Translations under genes and position numbers: made by a program
Source of the DNA: Phormidesmis priestleyi Ana
GTDB taxonomy: Bacteria; Cyanobacteriota; Cyanobacteriia; Phormidesmidales; Phormidesmidaceae
Reading direction: 5' to 3'
Length of the DNA: 64,000 bases
Assembly: GCA_001314865.1 (NCBI GenBank)
Contig: LJZR01000010.1
Location: forward strand, 62,001 to 126,000
The notes under the pieces: model-generated
What the model was told of the DNA's origin: nothing
Databases searched by the model: none
Seen by the model: the letters and a program-made list of their open reading frames with translations, nothing else
In this document: positions 44,783-54,657 of the stretch, piece after piece
How positions within the stretch are numbered: position 1 is the first letter of the stretch
Layout of the letters: each line of letters opens with the position of its first letter

Positions 44783-46567
44783 TCACACCAAGGCCATTTT
44801 TTGAGTACGTTTCGGCCCGCCCGAACACACCTCACCCCGACCCACATCCAGCGTGATGATGGTGCCATTGCGAATAATTTCAGTCGCCCTCTCAACACCC
44901 ACAATCACAGGAATGCCCAAGCGCAGTCCTAACACCGCTGCGTGGCTGGTCATGCTGTCATCTTCGGTGATAATACCGCCTGCTCGCCGAATCGCGTCGA
45001 TATAGTCCGCACTAGTGCGCGGCACCACCAAAATCTCACCCGTGTGAAAGTCTTTAACGGCAGCCGTGTCATGCGCGATTCTGGCGCGCCCGCTCACAGA
45101 CCCTTCACCCACGCCTCGGCCATGACCCAGCACAGCCGTAACCACTTCTACCTTAATTAAGTCTGTAGAGCCCGAGACGCCCTGCTGCGTACCGGCAGTC
45201 ATCACAACCAAATCGCCATCTCTGACCAACTCACTCTCTTGAGCGACATTCATCGCCGCCTGAAAAGTCTGCCGGGTTGAAGGCAAGTCAACCACCAACA
45301 GCGGATTAACGCCCCACACCAGCTGTAGCTGCCGGGAGACATCCACCAAAGGCGTCACGGCCAAAATAGGGGCTTTAGGTCGAAACTTAGAGACATTACG
45401 AGCCGTAGCCCCACTGCGGGTCATCGTCATAATGGCCGCTGCACCTAATTGCGCCGAAATTTGCCCCACTGCCTGAGAGATTGCATTCGGAATCGTGTGA
45501 CTTTTACTAAACTCCTCGGTGACGCGCTTGAGCTGCTCTTTTTCGGTGCGCTTAGCAATTCGCGCCATGGTCGCCACCGCCTCTACCGGAAACTGGCCAA
45601 CGGCCGTCTCATTCGAGAGCATCACTGCGTCTGTCCCGTCAAAGATAGCGTTAGCAACATCAGAGACTTCAGCCCTAGTCGGACGCGGACTGTCTACCAT
45701 GCTGTCTAACATTTGGGTGGCCGTAATCACGGGAATACCCATACGATTAGCGGTTGCAATCAACCGCTTTTGTAGCACCGGCACATCCTCAGCAGGCAGT
45801 TCTACCCCCAAGTCGCCTCTAGCTACCATCACACCATCTGACAGCGACAAAATTGCTTCCATTTGCTCAATGGCTTCGTGCTTTTCAATCTTGACGATGA
45901 CCGGCACACGACGGCTGGTCGCATTTTGAATCAGCTCTTTAATCTCTAAAACGTCTTGAGGATTGCGTACAAAACTCAGCGCCACCCAATCGACGTTTTG
46001 ATTGAGACCAAACATCAAATCTTTGCGGTCTTTTTCTGTCAACGCCTTAATGGACAGATATACGCCTGGGAAGTTCACACCCTTGCTGTTGGAGAGCGTT
46101 CCACCGACGACAACTTCACAAATGAGGTTGCGCTGTGCCATCTCTTTCCCGACAACCTTCATTTCTACCTTGCCATCATCAAGCAAAATAGTGGCCCCTT
46201 CGGGCACTTCCTCAACCAGCGGCCCGTAGGTGACCGAGCTTTCAGTTTGAGTGCCGGGGATCTCACGGCTGGTGAGAATGAATCGATCGCCATTGGCAAG
46301 TTTTATAGGGCCATCTGCAAACTTACCCAGGCGAATCTTAGGCCCCTGCAAGTCCTGCAAGATGCCCACAGGCTGGTTAAGTTCAAAAGAAACTTGACGA
46401 ATAAGCTTGATATTTTTCTGGTGGTTTTCTTGATCACCATGAGAAAAATTCAGTCGTAGTGTCGTTGCGCCTGCTTCAATCAGGGCTCGCAGCGTATCTG
46501 GATTTTCGGTAGCAGGACCAATGGTCGCAACAATTTTAGTGCGGCGCAGGGCGGGGCGCGTTCTCAT
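44783..46567 (-). CDS. pyk: pyruvate kinase
   Basis: A 594-residue pyruvate kinase. The N-terminal barrel has RRTKIVATIGPATENPDTLRALIEAG, the conserved LRLNFSHG, GPKIR and IVKIEKHEAIEQME (catalytic Lys), MVARGDLGVEL, and ATQMLDSMVDSPRPTRAEVSDVANA. At the C-terminus an extra PEP-utiliser mobile-domain (GGIITEDDSMTSHAAVLGLRLGIPVIVG) is fused, as in Bacillus-type and cyanobacterial enzymes. ATG 46567 gives a natural N-terminus; a TTG 12 bp upstream is the alternative. Confidence 0.98.
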   Translation of the reverse strand: MRTRPALRRTKIVATIGPATENPDTLRALIEAGATTLRLNFSHGDQENHQKNIKLIRQVSFELNQPVGILQDLQGPKIRLGKFADGPIKLANGDRFILTSREIPGTQTESSVTYGPLVEEVPEGATILLDDGKVEMKVVGKEMAQRNLICEVVVGGTLSNSKGVNFPGVYLSIKALTEKDRKDLMFGLNQNVDWVALSFVRNPQDVLEIKELIQNATSRRVPVIVKIEKHEAIEQMEAILSLSDGVMVARGDLGVELPAEDVPVLQKRLIATANRMGIPVITATQMLDSMVDSPRPTRAEVSDVANAIFDGTDAVMLSNETAVGQFPVEAVATMARIAKRTEKEQLKRVTEEFSKSHTIPNAISQAVGQISAQLGAAAIMTMTRSGATARNVSKFRPKAPILAVTPLVDVSRQLQLVWGVNPLLVVDLPSTRQTFQAAMNVAQESELVRDGDLVVMTAGTQQGVSGSTDLIKVEVVTAVLGHGRGVGEGSVSGRARIAHDTAAVKDFHTGEILVVPRTSADYIDAIRRAGGIITEDDSMTSHAAVLGLRLGIPVIVGVERATEIIRNGTIITLDVGRGEVCSGGPKRTQKMALV

Positions 46568-46913
46568 ACGCTTTATCAACTAAGCAACTTTAAGGTCAAC
46601 AGACAAAAAATATCTGCTCAAACGATACCATTTTGTCGTCTATCCAAAGGACTCAACATGACTCAACATACACAGCCACGCTTCAAGAAAAATTATCTAA
46701 AGGATTATGAGGCGATCGCCTATGACAATGCTAATGTCACAGGCAAGCAAATAAACAGGTGAATCATGAGGTCAACTGAGTTAAGGTCAATTAAGTGAAT
46801 TCGATTTAAGTGAGATCAGCTGAGATCAACACCTTAAAGAACGTCACAAAACTTTATTATTCGTCTTAGGTAGCGTATACTACCGAAGAACGTGGTATGT
46901 AGGAGCGTATGTA
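46568..46913. other. pyk-crtR divergent promoter region
   Basis: About 345 bp. A sequence TATACT at 46876-46881 and an inverted GGTAG / CTACC flank lie 31 bp before crtR and could be its promoter and operator. Short tandem runs of tgagatcagc type are also present. No ORF is supported. Confidence 0.4.
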
Positions 46914-47819
46914 ATGGTGTCGGTGGCAGTAGAGCCCCTGGCAGTTACCCGGAGAGTCCCTAAGCGGTTTCTAGATGCAGATGGTGGTTTCAGCCCCAAT
47001 TTGCTTATTTTTTTCGGGGCTGTCTCGCTCGTTATTATTTCGACAATTGGATATTTCGTTTGGTACTGGCCCAGCTGGTGCTGTTTTGCGTTTAATACAT
47101 TGGCTTTGCATTTAGTCGGAACTGTCATTCACGACGCTTCGCACAAGTCGGCTCATAGCAATCCTATTATCAATGCAGCATTGGGCCACGGCAGCGCTTT
47201 AATGCTGGGGTTTACTTTTCCCGTATTTACAAGGGTGCATCTACAGCATCACGCCCATGTTAATGACCCTGAAAACGATCCTGACCACTTTGTTTCGACC
47301 GGAGGCCCACTTTGGCTGATTGCGGCCCGTTTTTTCTATCATGAGATTTACTTTTTTCAGCGTCGGCTGTGGAAAAAGTATGAACTCCTAGAATGGTTCT
47401 TAAGCCGTTTGGCGGTTGGGCTCTTTGTCTATGCGGCCTGTTATTTTGGCTACATTGACTACCTTTTTAACTTCTGGTTTTCTCCAGCGCTAGTTGTGGG
47501 TTTAGCACTGGGCTTATTTTTTGACTATTTGCCGCATCGCCCATTTAAGACTCAGCACCGCTGGAAAAATGCGCGGGTTTATCCCGGTCGCGTGCTCAAT
47601 TTTTTGATCATGGGTCAGAACTATCATTTGATACATCATTTGTGGCCTTCTATTCCCTGGTACAAGTACAAGCCAACCTATGAGGTCATGAAGCCTTTAC
47701 TGGACGAAAAAGGCTCGCCTCAGTCTTTAGGGCTGATGCAGACTCAAGACTTTTTGGGCTTCATGTACGACTTGTTCTTGGGCATTCGGTTTCATCACAA
47801 GCCAAAAAAGAGTGACTAG
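46914..47819 (+). CDS. crtR: beta-carotene hydroxylase CrtR
   Basis: A 301-residue membrane di-iron hydroxylase (fatty-acid desaturase superfamily) forming zeaxanthin from beta-carotene. His boxes: HDASHKSAH (about 72-80), HLQHHAHV (about 107-114) and HLIHHLWPS (about 243). Membrane segments lie around 30-50, 60-70 and 165-205. It converges with the HCP gene, separated by a shared terminator. The HCP product binds carotenoids, so supply and use of one pigment are encoded side by side. Confidence 0.95.
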   Translation: MVSVAVEPLAVTRRVPKRFLDADGGFSPNLLIFFGAVSLVIISTIGYFVWYWPSWCCFAFNTLALHLVGTVIHDASHKSAHSNPIINAALGHGSALMLGFTFPVFTRVHLQHHAHVNDPENDPDHFVSTGGPLWLIAARFFYHEIYFFQRRLWKKYELLEWFLSRLAVGLFVYAACYFGYIDYLFNFWFSPALVVGLALGLFFDYLPHRPFKTQHRWKNARVYPGRVLNFLIMGQNYHLIHHLWPSIPWYKYKPTYEVMKPLLDEKGSPQSLGLMQTQDFLGFMYDLFLGIRFHHKPKKSD

Positions 47820-47882
47820 ATCCTGAAAAGAATTTAGCAAGTTTAAAAAAGCAGATTCTTCAAAAGCAAATTCCAAAACCAT

Positions 47883-47915
47883 AAAACGCCCCTTGGATTC
47901 TCCAAAGGGCGTTTT
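47883..47915. terminator. bidirectional terminator between crtR and HCP genes
   Basis: AAAACGCCC pairs with GGGCGTTTT around a 15-nt segment that itself forms an inner CTTGGA / TCCAAAG stem. Both strands end in T-runs, so it serves both convergent genes. Confidence 0.88.
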
Positions 47916-47971
47916 GCTTTGATATGAAGGCATCTCAAGATAGGTTTACTGAGCGCTCATATCTAGCGTGG

Positions 47972-48445
47972 CTACTGTGCGCCCATATCTAGCACGGCAT
48001 GGCGTAGCACCGTAATTTGCGCATTAAAGTCAAGCGCGGCTAGGTTGTTAAACACTTTGGCAGCCTCTGAAGATAGCTCATAGCCCTCGGGCATAGGAAC
48101 CACCGTTCCAGCCGCCATTTCTTCGGCCAACTGATACCAAAACAGCAGCTTATTATCTTCGGTGTAGCCGCCATACATTTTGGTTTTCTCAGTGGCGGTC
48201 TTTTGCACTAAGTCACGCATAAAGGCTAGCTGATCTGAGTGCTCCATGGCCTTTACATCTTCTAGCAATCGCTGGGTAAATTGCGCTTCGGCAGCACCGG
48301 GAGCAGCGGGCGTAATGGACTCGCCCATGTGCTCATAGAGCACCCATAGCAAACCTAACTGTTCATCTGTACTGAGCGCTTTGAAAGCAGAAAGCTCAGG
48401 ATGGTTTTGGTTGCTAGAATTTTTACTTTGTAGTCCTGAAGTCAT
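47972..48445 (-). CDS. helical carotenoid protein (OCP N-terminal domain homolog)
   Basis: A 157-residue stand-alone homolog of the OCP N-terminal domain. It aligns through the whole domain: LSTDEQLGLLWVLYEHMGESITPAAPG, NKLLFWYQLAEEM and ITVLRHAVLDMGAQ. Residues equivalent to carotenoid contacts of OCP (W41, Y44, N104, W110, R155) are here W34, Y37, N98, W103 and R148. The C-terminal NTF2-like domain of OCP is absent, and no ORF resembling its partner CTDH or FRP is nearby. HCPs bind carotenoid and quench singlet oxygen or phycobilisome energy. ATG 48445 has AAGGAC upstream. Confidence 0.88.
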   Translation of the reverse strand: MTSGLQSKNSSNQNHPELSAFKALSTDEQLGLLWVLYEHMGESITPAAPGAAEAQFTQRLLEDVKAMEHSDQLAFMRDLVQKTATEKTKMYGGYTEDNKLLFWYQLAEEMAAGTVVPMPEGYELSSEAAKVFNNLAALDFNAQITVLRHAVLDMGAQ

Positions 48446-48571
48446 ACAGAATATGTCCTTACGTAACTTGTTACAGCAAGCCAATCGTAAGTTTTAGACA
48501 GGGCTGAACGACTCTCCTAAAGAGAGGACTTACCCTCACGCTAGCTCTTTCAAAGGGTTAGTTATGGCTGC

Positions 48572-48988
48572 TTAATCAGAGGTCAGGCAAAGATCGGGGC
48601 GTAAGTCGCGAGCGCCTCGTAGGTAGGAATGTCTGACTTTGTCCTGACAAACTGCCATAGGCGCATATATCATGAGCCGAATGCAGCGAGGCAGGGCGCC
48701 TTCTACATGCATTTGCTGGACGTCTAGCAATGGCACACAGTCCCATTTGGGGCGAGAACGGGCGATCGCAGCTGGGAAAATAGCGTCCAAATCACGAGTG
48801 ACTGAAAACGTAGCACTGATAATTTGGGTTGGATCGAGCTGATTAGATTGCTCCATAGCGTCTAACATTTCGGTGACGGCCCCGGCAATTGCCTCTGCCG
48901 AATTTTCTGGAACGGTTGTCGCTCCTCGAATAGCTCGTATCTGCCAGTCCACGGCTTTTGCTTCCTTTGCTATCTCACGTTGTCTCAT
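48572..48988 (-). CDS. aroH: chorismate mutase, AroH type
   Basis: A 138-residue AroH-class (trimeric alpha/beta) chorismate mutase, converting chorismate to prephenate for Phe/Tyr synthesis. Segments: RAIRGATTVPENSAEAIAGAV, DPTQIISATFSVTRDLDAIFPA, DCVPLLDVQQMHVEGALPRCIRLMIY. Length is normal for the family. It stands alone, upstream of the HCP gene by about 125 bp. Confidence 0.95.
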   Translation of the reverse strand: MRQREIAKEAKAVDWQIRAIRGATTVPENSAEAIAGAVTEMLDAMEQSNQLDPTQIISATFSVTRDLDAIFPAAIARSRPKWDCVPLLDVQQMHVEGALPRCIRLMIYAPMAVCQDKVRHSYLRGARDLRPDLCLTSD

Positions 48989-49110
48989 TTAACCACTGCA
49001 TTTGGCGATTCGTCCTAGCTGCCTTAATATTCCATCTGCATCGTCATATCTAAATCAATCTGCATCAAAATCAATCTGTATCAAATTCTGCATCATCTGC
49101 ATCAATGGGG

Positions 49111-49977
49111 CTAAATGCTAGGCGGCTGATACATCCATAGGGGAACACCATTGGTAGCCACCTCAAAGTCTATCCGCGCTAGCGTAGCGGGCAAATGAGC
49201 GGGGAGTAGCGCCCAAGGCGATCGCGACGGTGCAGTAATATCAAAGCGACTGCCTGGAAGCAAGCGGCTCAGCAGAGGCTTTTTCTCTTCAAAGGTGTAG
49301 CATTCTGCTTTTTCAGGATCTAAACCGCCTAGCTCTGCGGCCCAACGGCGAGCTTCTTCTTCACTGCCGAGCCGATCTACGACGCCTAGGGCTAGTGCCT
49401 GCTCCCCAGTAAAGACTCGACCATCAGCAAACTGTCTGACAGTCTCCTCTGGGAGGTTTCGCCCTTCGGCAACAGTGCGGACAAACTGACCGTAGCTCAC
49501 ATCAATTAGCTCTTGTAAAATCGTTTCTTCCGCTGAGGTCAGCGGTCGATCAAACGACAAAATATCCTTATAGGGACCTGACTTAATGACCTTAAAAGAT
49601 ACGCCCACTCGATCTAGCAGCTTCTCTAAATTATTGCCGCGTAAAATCACGCCGATAGAGCCCGTGATAGTGCCAGGGTTAGACACAATATGCTGAGCAC
49701 CGACGCCAATATACACGCCGCCCGAGGCCGAAATATTGCCGAAACTAGCCACAATTTTGACCTTTTCTTGCAGCTTTCTCAAGGCGCTGTAAATTTCTTG
49801 AGAGTCGGCTACCGTGCCGCCAGGACTGTCAATTCGCAGCAGCAGTGCCGGAAACTTCTTTTCTTCAACTTCTTTGAGGGCTTCCAATACGCGCTTGCGG
49901 GTAGCCCCTGCGATCGCCCCGGTAATTTCAATCCGAGCAATTTGTTTGCGATAGCGAGGCTTAAAAGGCCAAATCAT
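49111..49977 (-). CDS. sppA: signal peptide peptidase SppA
   Basis: A 288-residue short SppA, a membrane-associated protease degrading leftover signal peptides. The catalytic Ser is at about 85 (NISASGGVYIG), the Lys at about 137 (IKSGPYKDIL); RIDSPGGTVADSQEIY is conserved. The N-terminus has no clear membrane anchor, as in other cyanobacterial short forms. It may also act on thylakoid proteins under high light in homologs. Confidence 0.94.
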   Translation of the reverse strand: MIWPFKPRYRKQIARIEITGAIAGATRKRVLEALKEVEEKKFPALLLRIDSPGGTVADSQEIYSALRKLQEKVKIVASFGNISASGGVYIGVGAQHIVSNPGTITGSIGVILRGNNLEKLLDRVGVSFKVIKSGPYKDILSFDRPLTSAEETILQELIDVSYGQFVRTVAEGRNLPEETVRQFADGRVFTGEQALALGVVDRLGSEEEARRWAAELGGLDPEKAECYTFEEKKPLLSRLLPGSRFDITAPSRSPWALLPAHLPATLARIDFEVATNGVPLWMYQPPSI

Positions 49978-50159
49978 ATAAATCTCTTAAAGTGCATCTG
50001 GAACGCACCAGACCTTACATTACTTTAGATTAAGTATACGACCTGTCATACCTCCACCCAAATACCTTGCCAACAGCCCGATTCTGACTTGTCCATTCCA
50101 GCACCGTTCATTCCAGCACCCTTGCGCTTCCTTCACCGCCTTTATAGCTGCCGTCATAC

Positions 50160-51350
50160 ATGGATTCCCGCCCTTCTTCCCCATCCTTACCCGATAACAA
50201 CGATAGCCCCAAAGCAGACAGCCCCAAAACAGATAGATCTAGAGCAGTTCGCAATGCGCCTCGCCTGCCAATGCCACAACCGCTCTCAAACCTGGCCACT
50301 AACCCCTTATTTTTAATATCCCCCTTCTTTTTATGGGGAACGGCCATGGTCGCGATGAAAGGGGTCATGAATGAAACGACGCCCCTCTTTTTAGCAGGGA
50401 TTCGACTACTACCGGCAGGACTGCTGGTGGTTTTGGTTTCTGTGCTCTTAGGACGCGAGCAGCCTAAGGGTTGGCGGGCTTGGCTATGGATTGGGCTATT
50501 TGCGTTGATAGATGGGACCTTATTTCAGGGCTTTTTAGCCAAGGGACTAGAGCGTACCGGTGCAGGACTTGGCTCGGTGATGATTGACTCACAGCCGCTA
50601 GCCGTAGCGATTATGGCTCGCTTTCTATTTCAGGAATGGATCGGGCCGTTGGGCTGGTTAGGATTATTGGTTGGACTCATTGGTATTAGCTTTATTGGCC
50701 TTCCGGATGAATGGGTTTTGACCTTTTTTCAGGGGCAGTGGCTCAACCTAGAGCCTGTAATTACTTTTAAGCAAGAAGTTTTGTCCGTTTTGTTTCAGCA
50801 GGGAGAATGGCTGATGCTGATGGCAGCGCTCTCAATGGCAGCGGGCACTATTTTGATTCGGTACGTTGCACGGTGGGCCGATCCGGTGGCAGCCACTGGC
50901 TGGCATATGGTGATAGGCGGAACGCCGCTAATCGTCGCGTCGCTAGCTGAAACTGTGGGATCTCAGAGCGCTGGAAGCTTACCCTGGCAAGGGCTTTCAC
51001 TACCTGGAATATTAGAAATCAGCTACGCCACTATTTTTGGCAGTGCGATCGCCTATGGTGTGTTCTTTTATATCGCTGCCCAAGGCAACCTGACTAGCCT
51101 CAGCGCACTGACTTTTTTAACCCCTGTCTTTGCCCTACTCTTTAGCACGCTGCTGCTCTCAGAAAGTCTTAGCCATTTGCAGTGGAGCGGCGTCCTGTTG
51201 ACGCTACTCAGCATTTATCTGATCAATCAGCGATTTTTCCTAGCCAATTGGATCTCCGCCAAATTTCCAGCAGCCTTCTCACCAAGGCTAGCATCCTGGC
51301 TATCGCCCACCGATATTAAAACTTCATCAACCCATAAGGCATCTGACTAA
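50160..51350 (+). CDS. EamA/DMT-family transporter
   Basis: A 396-residue drug/metabolite transporter with about ten hydrophobic helices in two EamA repeats (LFLISPFFLWGTAMVAMKGVM..; WLMLMAALSMAAGTILIRYVARWADPVAATGWHMVIGGTPLI..). Residues 1-50 form an unconserved Asp/Ser/Pro-rich tail with SPKADSPKTD near-repeats, so actual initiation may be further in. Substrate unknown. Confidence 0.9.
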   Translation: MDSRPSSPSLPDNNDSPKADSPKTDRSRAVRNAPRLPMPQPLSNLATNPLFLISPFFLWGTAMVAMKGVMNETTPLFLAGIRLLPAGLLVVLVSVLLGREQPKGWRAWLWIGLFALIDGTLFQGFLAKGLERTGAGLGSVMIDSQPLAVAIMARFLFQEWIGPLGWLGLLVGLIGISFIGLPDEWVLTFFQGQWLNLEPVITFKQEVLSVLFQQGEWLMLMAALSMAAGTILIRYVARWADPVAATGWHMVIGGTPLIVASLAETVGSQSAGSLPWQGLSLPGILEISYATIFGSAIAYGVFFYIAAQGNLTSLSALTFLTPVFALLFSTLLLSESLSHLQWSGVLLTLLSIYLINQRFFLANWISAKFPAAFSPRLASWLSPTDIKTSSTHKASD

Positions 51351-51959
51351 AGCATCAATGTTACGGCCATACCTGAATCAGAAGTCAGTAGATTTGGGGG
51401 AAGACACCGCAACTTTTTCTAGCAATACCAAAACAGTTAAGTAAACTTACGGACAATAACTATAAAGAACTCAAAAACTCAGGATCCTTACAGGCTTTGC
51501 CTTGAAATGTTTACGATAGGATGTGCTTAATTCTAAAAGACACATCTAGAAACCGTATCCATTAACGCTGCTTTCCATGCCTTAATGGCCATATATTTGC
51601 GATAGTTGTGCGTTATTACATCTTACGAATTTGTGCTACTAGCACGCAAAAGACTCGCATAGCGAGCTCCCAATCGGGCACCCTAGCCTTTGAGTGAGGT
51701 GATCTTCACCGGTTTGTCACAGTTTTTCAGCGGGCTGTTTAGAAGCCTTATTATTTCTTCGTCCGACTATTAGCTTCCCTAGGGTGTAGGTTCGTTGATA
51801 AGCCAATAGAAATCAACCAATAGAAAATAGACGCTCCAGATTACTGTCAAAACGCTATAAGGAATAAGGGTTAGGCACCATTCTTGAATTGAGTTGACAG
51901 GTAACCGAAAAGACGAACCGAAAAGACGAACCGAAAAGAATAGATTAGGCAAGATAGCA
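51351..51959. other. transporter to PG-binding gene spacer
   Basis: About 610 bp with no supported gene or RNA, except a 13-bp tandem array right before the next gene. Some short inverted sequences exist but none with a U-run. Confidence 0.4.
51904..51942. repeat. 13-bp tandem repeat, 3 copies
   Basis: Units of accgaaaagacga (third copy ends aata), ending 17 bp before the ATG of the following gene. Confidence 0.9.
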
Positions 51960-53435
51960 ATGATTCGGCGTTCTACTTTAGTATTTTTAACCTGTTTGGC
52001 GGCTGTGGGTATCCCGGCCATGCGAACAAAGAGCGCTGCATCTGCGGTGAGTTTTTCACAACCCTTTTTAGATTCTTCGGAGAGTCATTCAAGACAACAC
52101 CCATCGGTGTCTCAGCCCCTGCTGATTGCTCAAGCCTCTGGTGGAATCAGTGCTGGCAATTTAGACATCAATTCAAAGGGTGAAGCAGTCAAAGCCCTTC
52201 AGGTACGGTTGCAGCAAGCAGGATACTACAGCGGCGCTATTGATGGCCTATATGGATTTGACACCCAACGGGCGGTCATCGCGTTTCAAGCCGATGCAGG
52301 ACTAGAACAAACAGGTAGCCTGAACGATGAGACCTACCAAAAGCTTCGCGAACAGTCAGCGCTGCTCCCTAATTCCATCAATTCAGGGCCGAGTTCAGAG
52401 TCAAGTCCCGATTCTTCCAGCGCAGATGCGTCTAATCCAGTCCTAGAGCCGACTGCCAGTGAACTTCCAGCAGTGGATGCAGAGGAAGACACCATCGTAG
52501 CGGGTGATAGTCAGGCAGGTGGGCTAGGTAGGCTATTTGGGTTTGGGCTGGGCATTGCGGCAATGCTAGCGAGCTTTGGGGTGGGCTTTTATGTTGCCAA
52601 TCGCGACCAAGCCGATAAAGAAGGTGAAGGTGAGTGGGGTGAACTTGAAACCAATGGAGGGTTAGCTCGGTCAGAGCGATCGCTGGCTGGTGGGTCTGCT
52701 AATGGGGGAATGCAGCCATCAAATACAGCAACTCAAACAGGAAGAAATCGGCAAAATATCGGAACGGCTGCGTCCAGCAGCGGCATGATAGCTGGTTCAA
52801 TCTCTCCGGTATCTCAATCGCTGAGCACCAATAATCAGATGGGTGCTCAGATGGGTGGCCAGATGGGTGGTCAGATAGGCGAAACGGCTCCGATGGCTCA
52901 AATGGATGTGATTGATGGCCTCATTGGGGATTTGCGAAATCCTGATCCGGCCCGCAGACGTAAGGCGATTTGGGAACTAGGTCAGCGAGGTAATTCGTTG
53001 GCCATGCAGCCTCTGGTTAATTCTATGGTAGATGCAGACTCTAAAGAGAAGAGTCTGGTGTTGGCAGCGCTTTCAGAAATCGGCATTCGTTCACTTAAAC
53101 CCATGAGTCGGGCACTGGCGATCGCCCTACAAGATGACAACCCCGAAGTTCGTAAAAACGCGATTCGTGATCTCACTCGCGTATACGAGTTGGTCGTACA
53201 AATCAGCCAAATGCTAAGCCACGCGACAGAAGATGAAGATTCCGAAGTACGGCAGACTGCGACTTGGGCCCTCGAACAACTCAATCGAATTCGTCGCGGA
53301 CATGATGAAGATCCGGCCATGCGTGCTTTTTCAGGCGGCAGTGGCGGCGGTGGCATTGGCGGCGGTAGCGGATCTCCACCGATAGATTTACTGGCCAGTG
53401 AAGCTTCTTTACGCCGATCGCAGCAAGGCTTCTAG
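51960..53435 (+). CDS. secreted peptidoglycan-binding / HEAT-repeat protein
   Basis: A 491-residue multidomain protein. Residues 1-25 are a signal-like segment. A PG_binding_1 domain lies around 70-130 (NSKGEAVKALQVRLQQAGYYSGAIDGLYGFDTQRAVIAFQADAG). A single membrane helix follows near 185-210 (LFGFGLGIAAMLASFGVGFYVANRD). The linker has a QMGAQMGGQMGGQIG repeat. The C-terminus has HEAT-like repeats (DPARRRKAIWELGQRGNSLAMQPLVNSMVDADSKEKSLVLAAL..; DNPEVRKNAIRDLTRVYELV). Topology: periplasmic N-terminus, cytosolic HEAT part (inference). ATG 51960 is used. Role unknown, probably in envelope organisation. Confidence 0.82.
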   Translation: MIRRSTLVFLTCLAAVGIPAMRTKSAASAVSFSQPFLDSSESHSRQHPSVSQPLLIAQASGGISAGNLDINSKGEAVKALQVRLQQAGYYSGAIDGLYGFDTQRAVIAFQADAGLEQTGSLNDETYQKLREQSALLPNSINSGPSSESSPDSSSADASNPVLEPTASELPAVDAEEDTIVAGDSQAGGLGRLFGFGLGIAAMLASFGVGFYVANRDQADKEGEGEWGELETNGGLARSERSLAGGSANGGMQPSNTATQTGRNRQNIGTAASSSGMIAGSISPVSQSLSTNNQMGAQMGGQMGGQIGETAPMAQMDVIDGLIGDLRNPDPARRRKAIWELGQRGNSLAMQPLVNSMVDADSKEKSLVLAALSEIGIRSLKPMSRALAIALQDDNPEVRKNAIRDLTRVYELVVQISQMLSHATEDEDSEVRQTATWALEQLNRIRRGHDEDPAMRAFSGGSGGGGIGGGSGSPPIDLLASEASLRRSQQGF

Positions 53436-53500
53436 GCTATTTAGCCTAAGCTATGTCTAAGCGGTGTTTAAGCTATTTAGATTGATTGATCGATTGAACC

Positions 53501-54637
53501 TTGGCAATTTTGCCCTTGATACCGCCTCAAAAAACACCTCTACGACTCCTGCTGCTTTCTACACCCGTCGGGCCTTTAGGGTCTGGCTTGGGCGGCGGCG
53601 TTGAGGCAAGCGTCGTTAATCTAGCGCGGGTTCTTGGCCAACGAGGCCATCGCATCACCATCGTGGCGCCTTTGGGTTCTGTGCTGCCCGACCACAGCCA
53701 GGTTGAGCTGGTTCAGATGGTTGGGAGCTTTCAGCCCACGGCTCAGACTCAGCCCAGATTGCAGCCATCTGAACCATTCCCAGTCGCAAATTCAGCCTTG
53801 GCGAATGCCTGCGAGTATGTGCAGGCTGAGCAGGCACGGTACGACCTAATTGTGAATTTTGCCTACGACTGGCAACCGTTTCAGCTCACGGCGATGCTCG
53901 AAACACCGCTGGCCCATTTTGTCACCATGGGATCGTTACTAGATGTGATGGATCAGGTGATTGCGCAAACCGCCCTTCAATTCCCAAATCGGTTAGGCGC
54001 CTATACGCGATCGCAAGCTGAAACCTTTAGACAAACATCTTTGAGCGATTGGCAAATTTTGGGCAGTGCGATAGACCTTCAGCAGTATGACTACTGCGAT
54101 GAGCCTGAAGGCTCGCTAGGTTGGGTTGGGCGGATTTCGCCAGAGAAAGGATTAGAAGATGCGATCGCAGCCTCAGCTAGCGCCCGCCGCCCGCTCAAAA
54201 TTTTTGGCAAGATAGAAGATGCTGCGTACTGGCAAAGTCTTACCAAGCAAATCAATGAAGCGCCTGCACCGGTCAATTATTGTGGCTTTTTATCCACACC
54301 TGAACTCCAAAAAGCATTAGGGTCTACTCAGGCGCTTTTAATGACGCCAAAATGGATCGAAGCCTTTGGTATGGTAGCGATAGAAGCGATGGCCTGCGGG
54401 GTGCCGGTCATTGCCTACCGTCGAGGTGGGCCGGCTGAGATTGTGCGCGACGGCCAGACAGGTTGGCTAGTACAGCCGGATAATATTGAAGCGTTAGTGA
54501 GTGCGATCGCCCGTATTGGCGAAATAGATCGCCGTCAGTGCCGTCAGGACGCGGCGGATCTGTATTCTTTGACGGCTTGGGGCGATCGCTTTGAGCGGTG
54601 GTTTTATCAGATCGTTTCCGGTATGATGAGCAGCTAA
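53501..54637 (+). CDS. glycosyltransferase family 4 protein
   Basis: A 378-residue GT4-type glycosyltransferase (GT-B fold). N-terminal LRLLLLSTPVGPLGSGLGGGVEASVVNLARVLGQRGHRITIVAP; C-terminal nucleotide-sugar domain with LGWVGRISPEKGLEDAIAAS, ALLMTPKWIEAFGMVAIEAMACGVPVIAYRRGGPAEIVRDGQTGWLV (the E-x7-E motif region). Acceptor unknown. No ATG lies near the N-terminal beta strand, so a TTG at 53501 is used. It is 20 bp before the next gene. Confidence 0.87.
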   Translation: MAILPLIPPQKTPLRLLLLSTPVGPLGSGLGGGVEASVVNLARVLGQRGHRITIVAPLGSVLPDHSQVELVQMVGSFQPTAQTQPRLQPSEPFPVANSALANACEYVQAEQARYDLIVNFAYDWQPFQLTAMLETPLAHFVTMGSLLDVMDQVIAQTALQFPNRLGAYTRSQAETFRQTSLSDWQILGSAIDLQQYDYCDEPEGSLGWVGRISPEKGLEDAIAASASARRPLKIFGKIEDAAYWQSLTKQINEAPAPVNYCGFLSTPELQKALGSTQALLMTPKWIEAFGMVAIEAMACGVPVIAYRRGGPAEIVRDGQTGWLVQPDNIEALVSAIARIGEIDRRQCRQDAADLYSLTAWGDRFERWFYQIVSGMMSS

Positions 54638-54657
54638 GAAAAGATTGATCGCTTTTA

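Noticed and set aside
46870-46883. A perfect GTA-N8-TAC (NtcA-like) sequence before crtR
   Set aside because: Such a six-base palindrome occurs about once per 4 kb by chance, and its distance to the start codon does not fit an NtcA-activated promoter.
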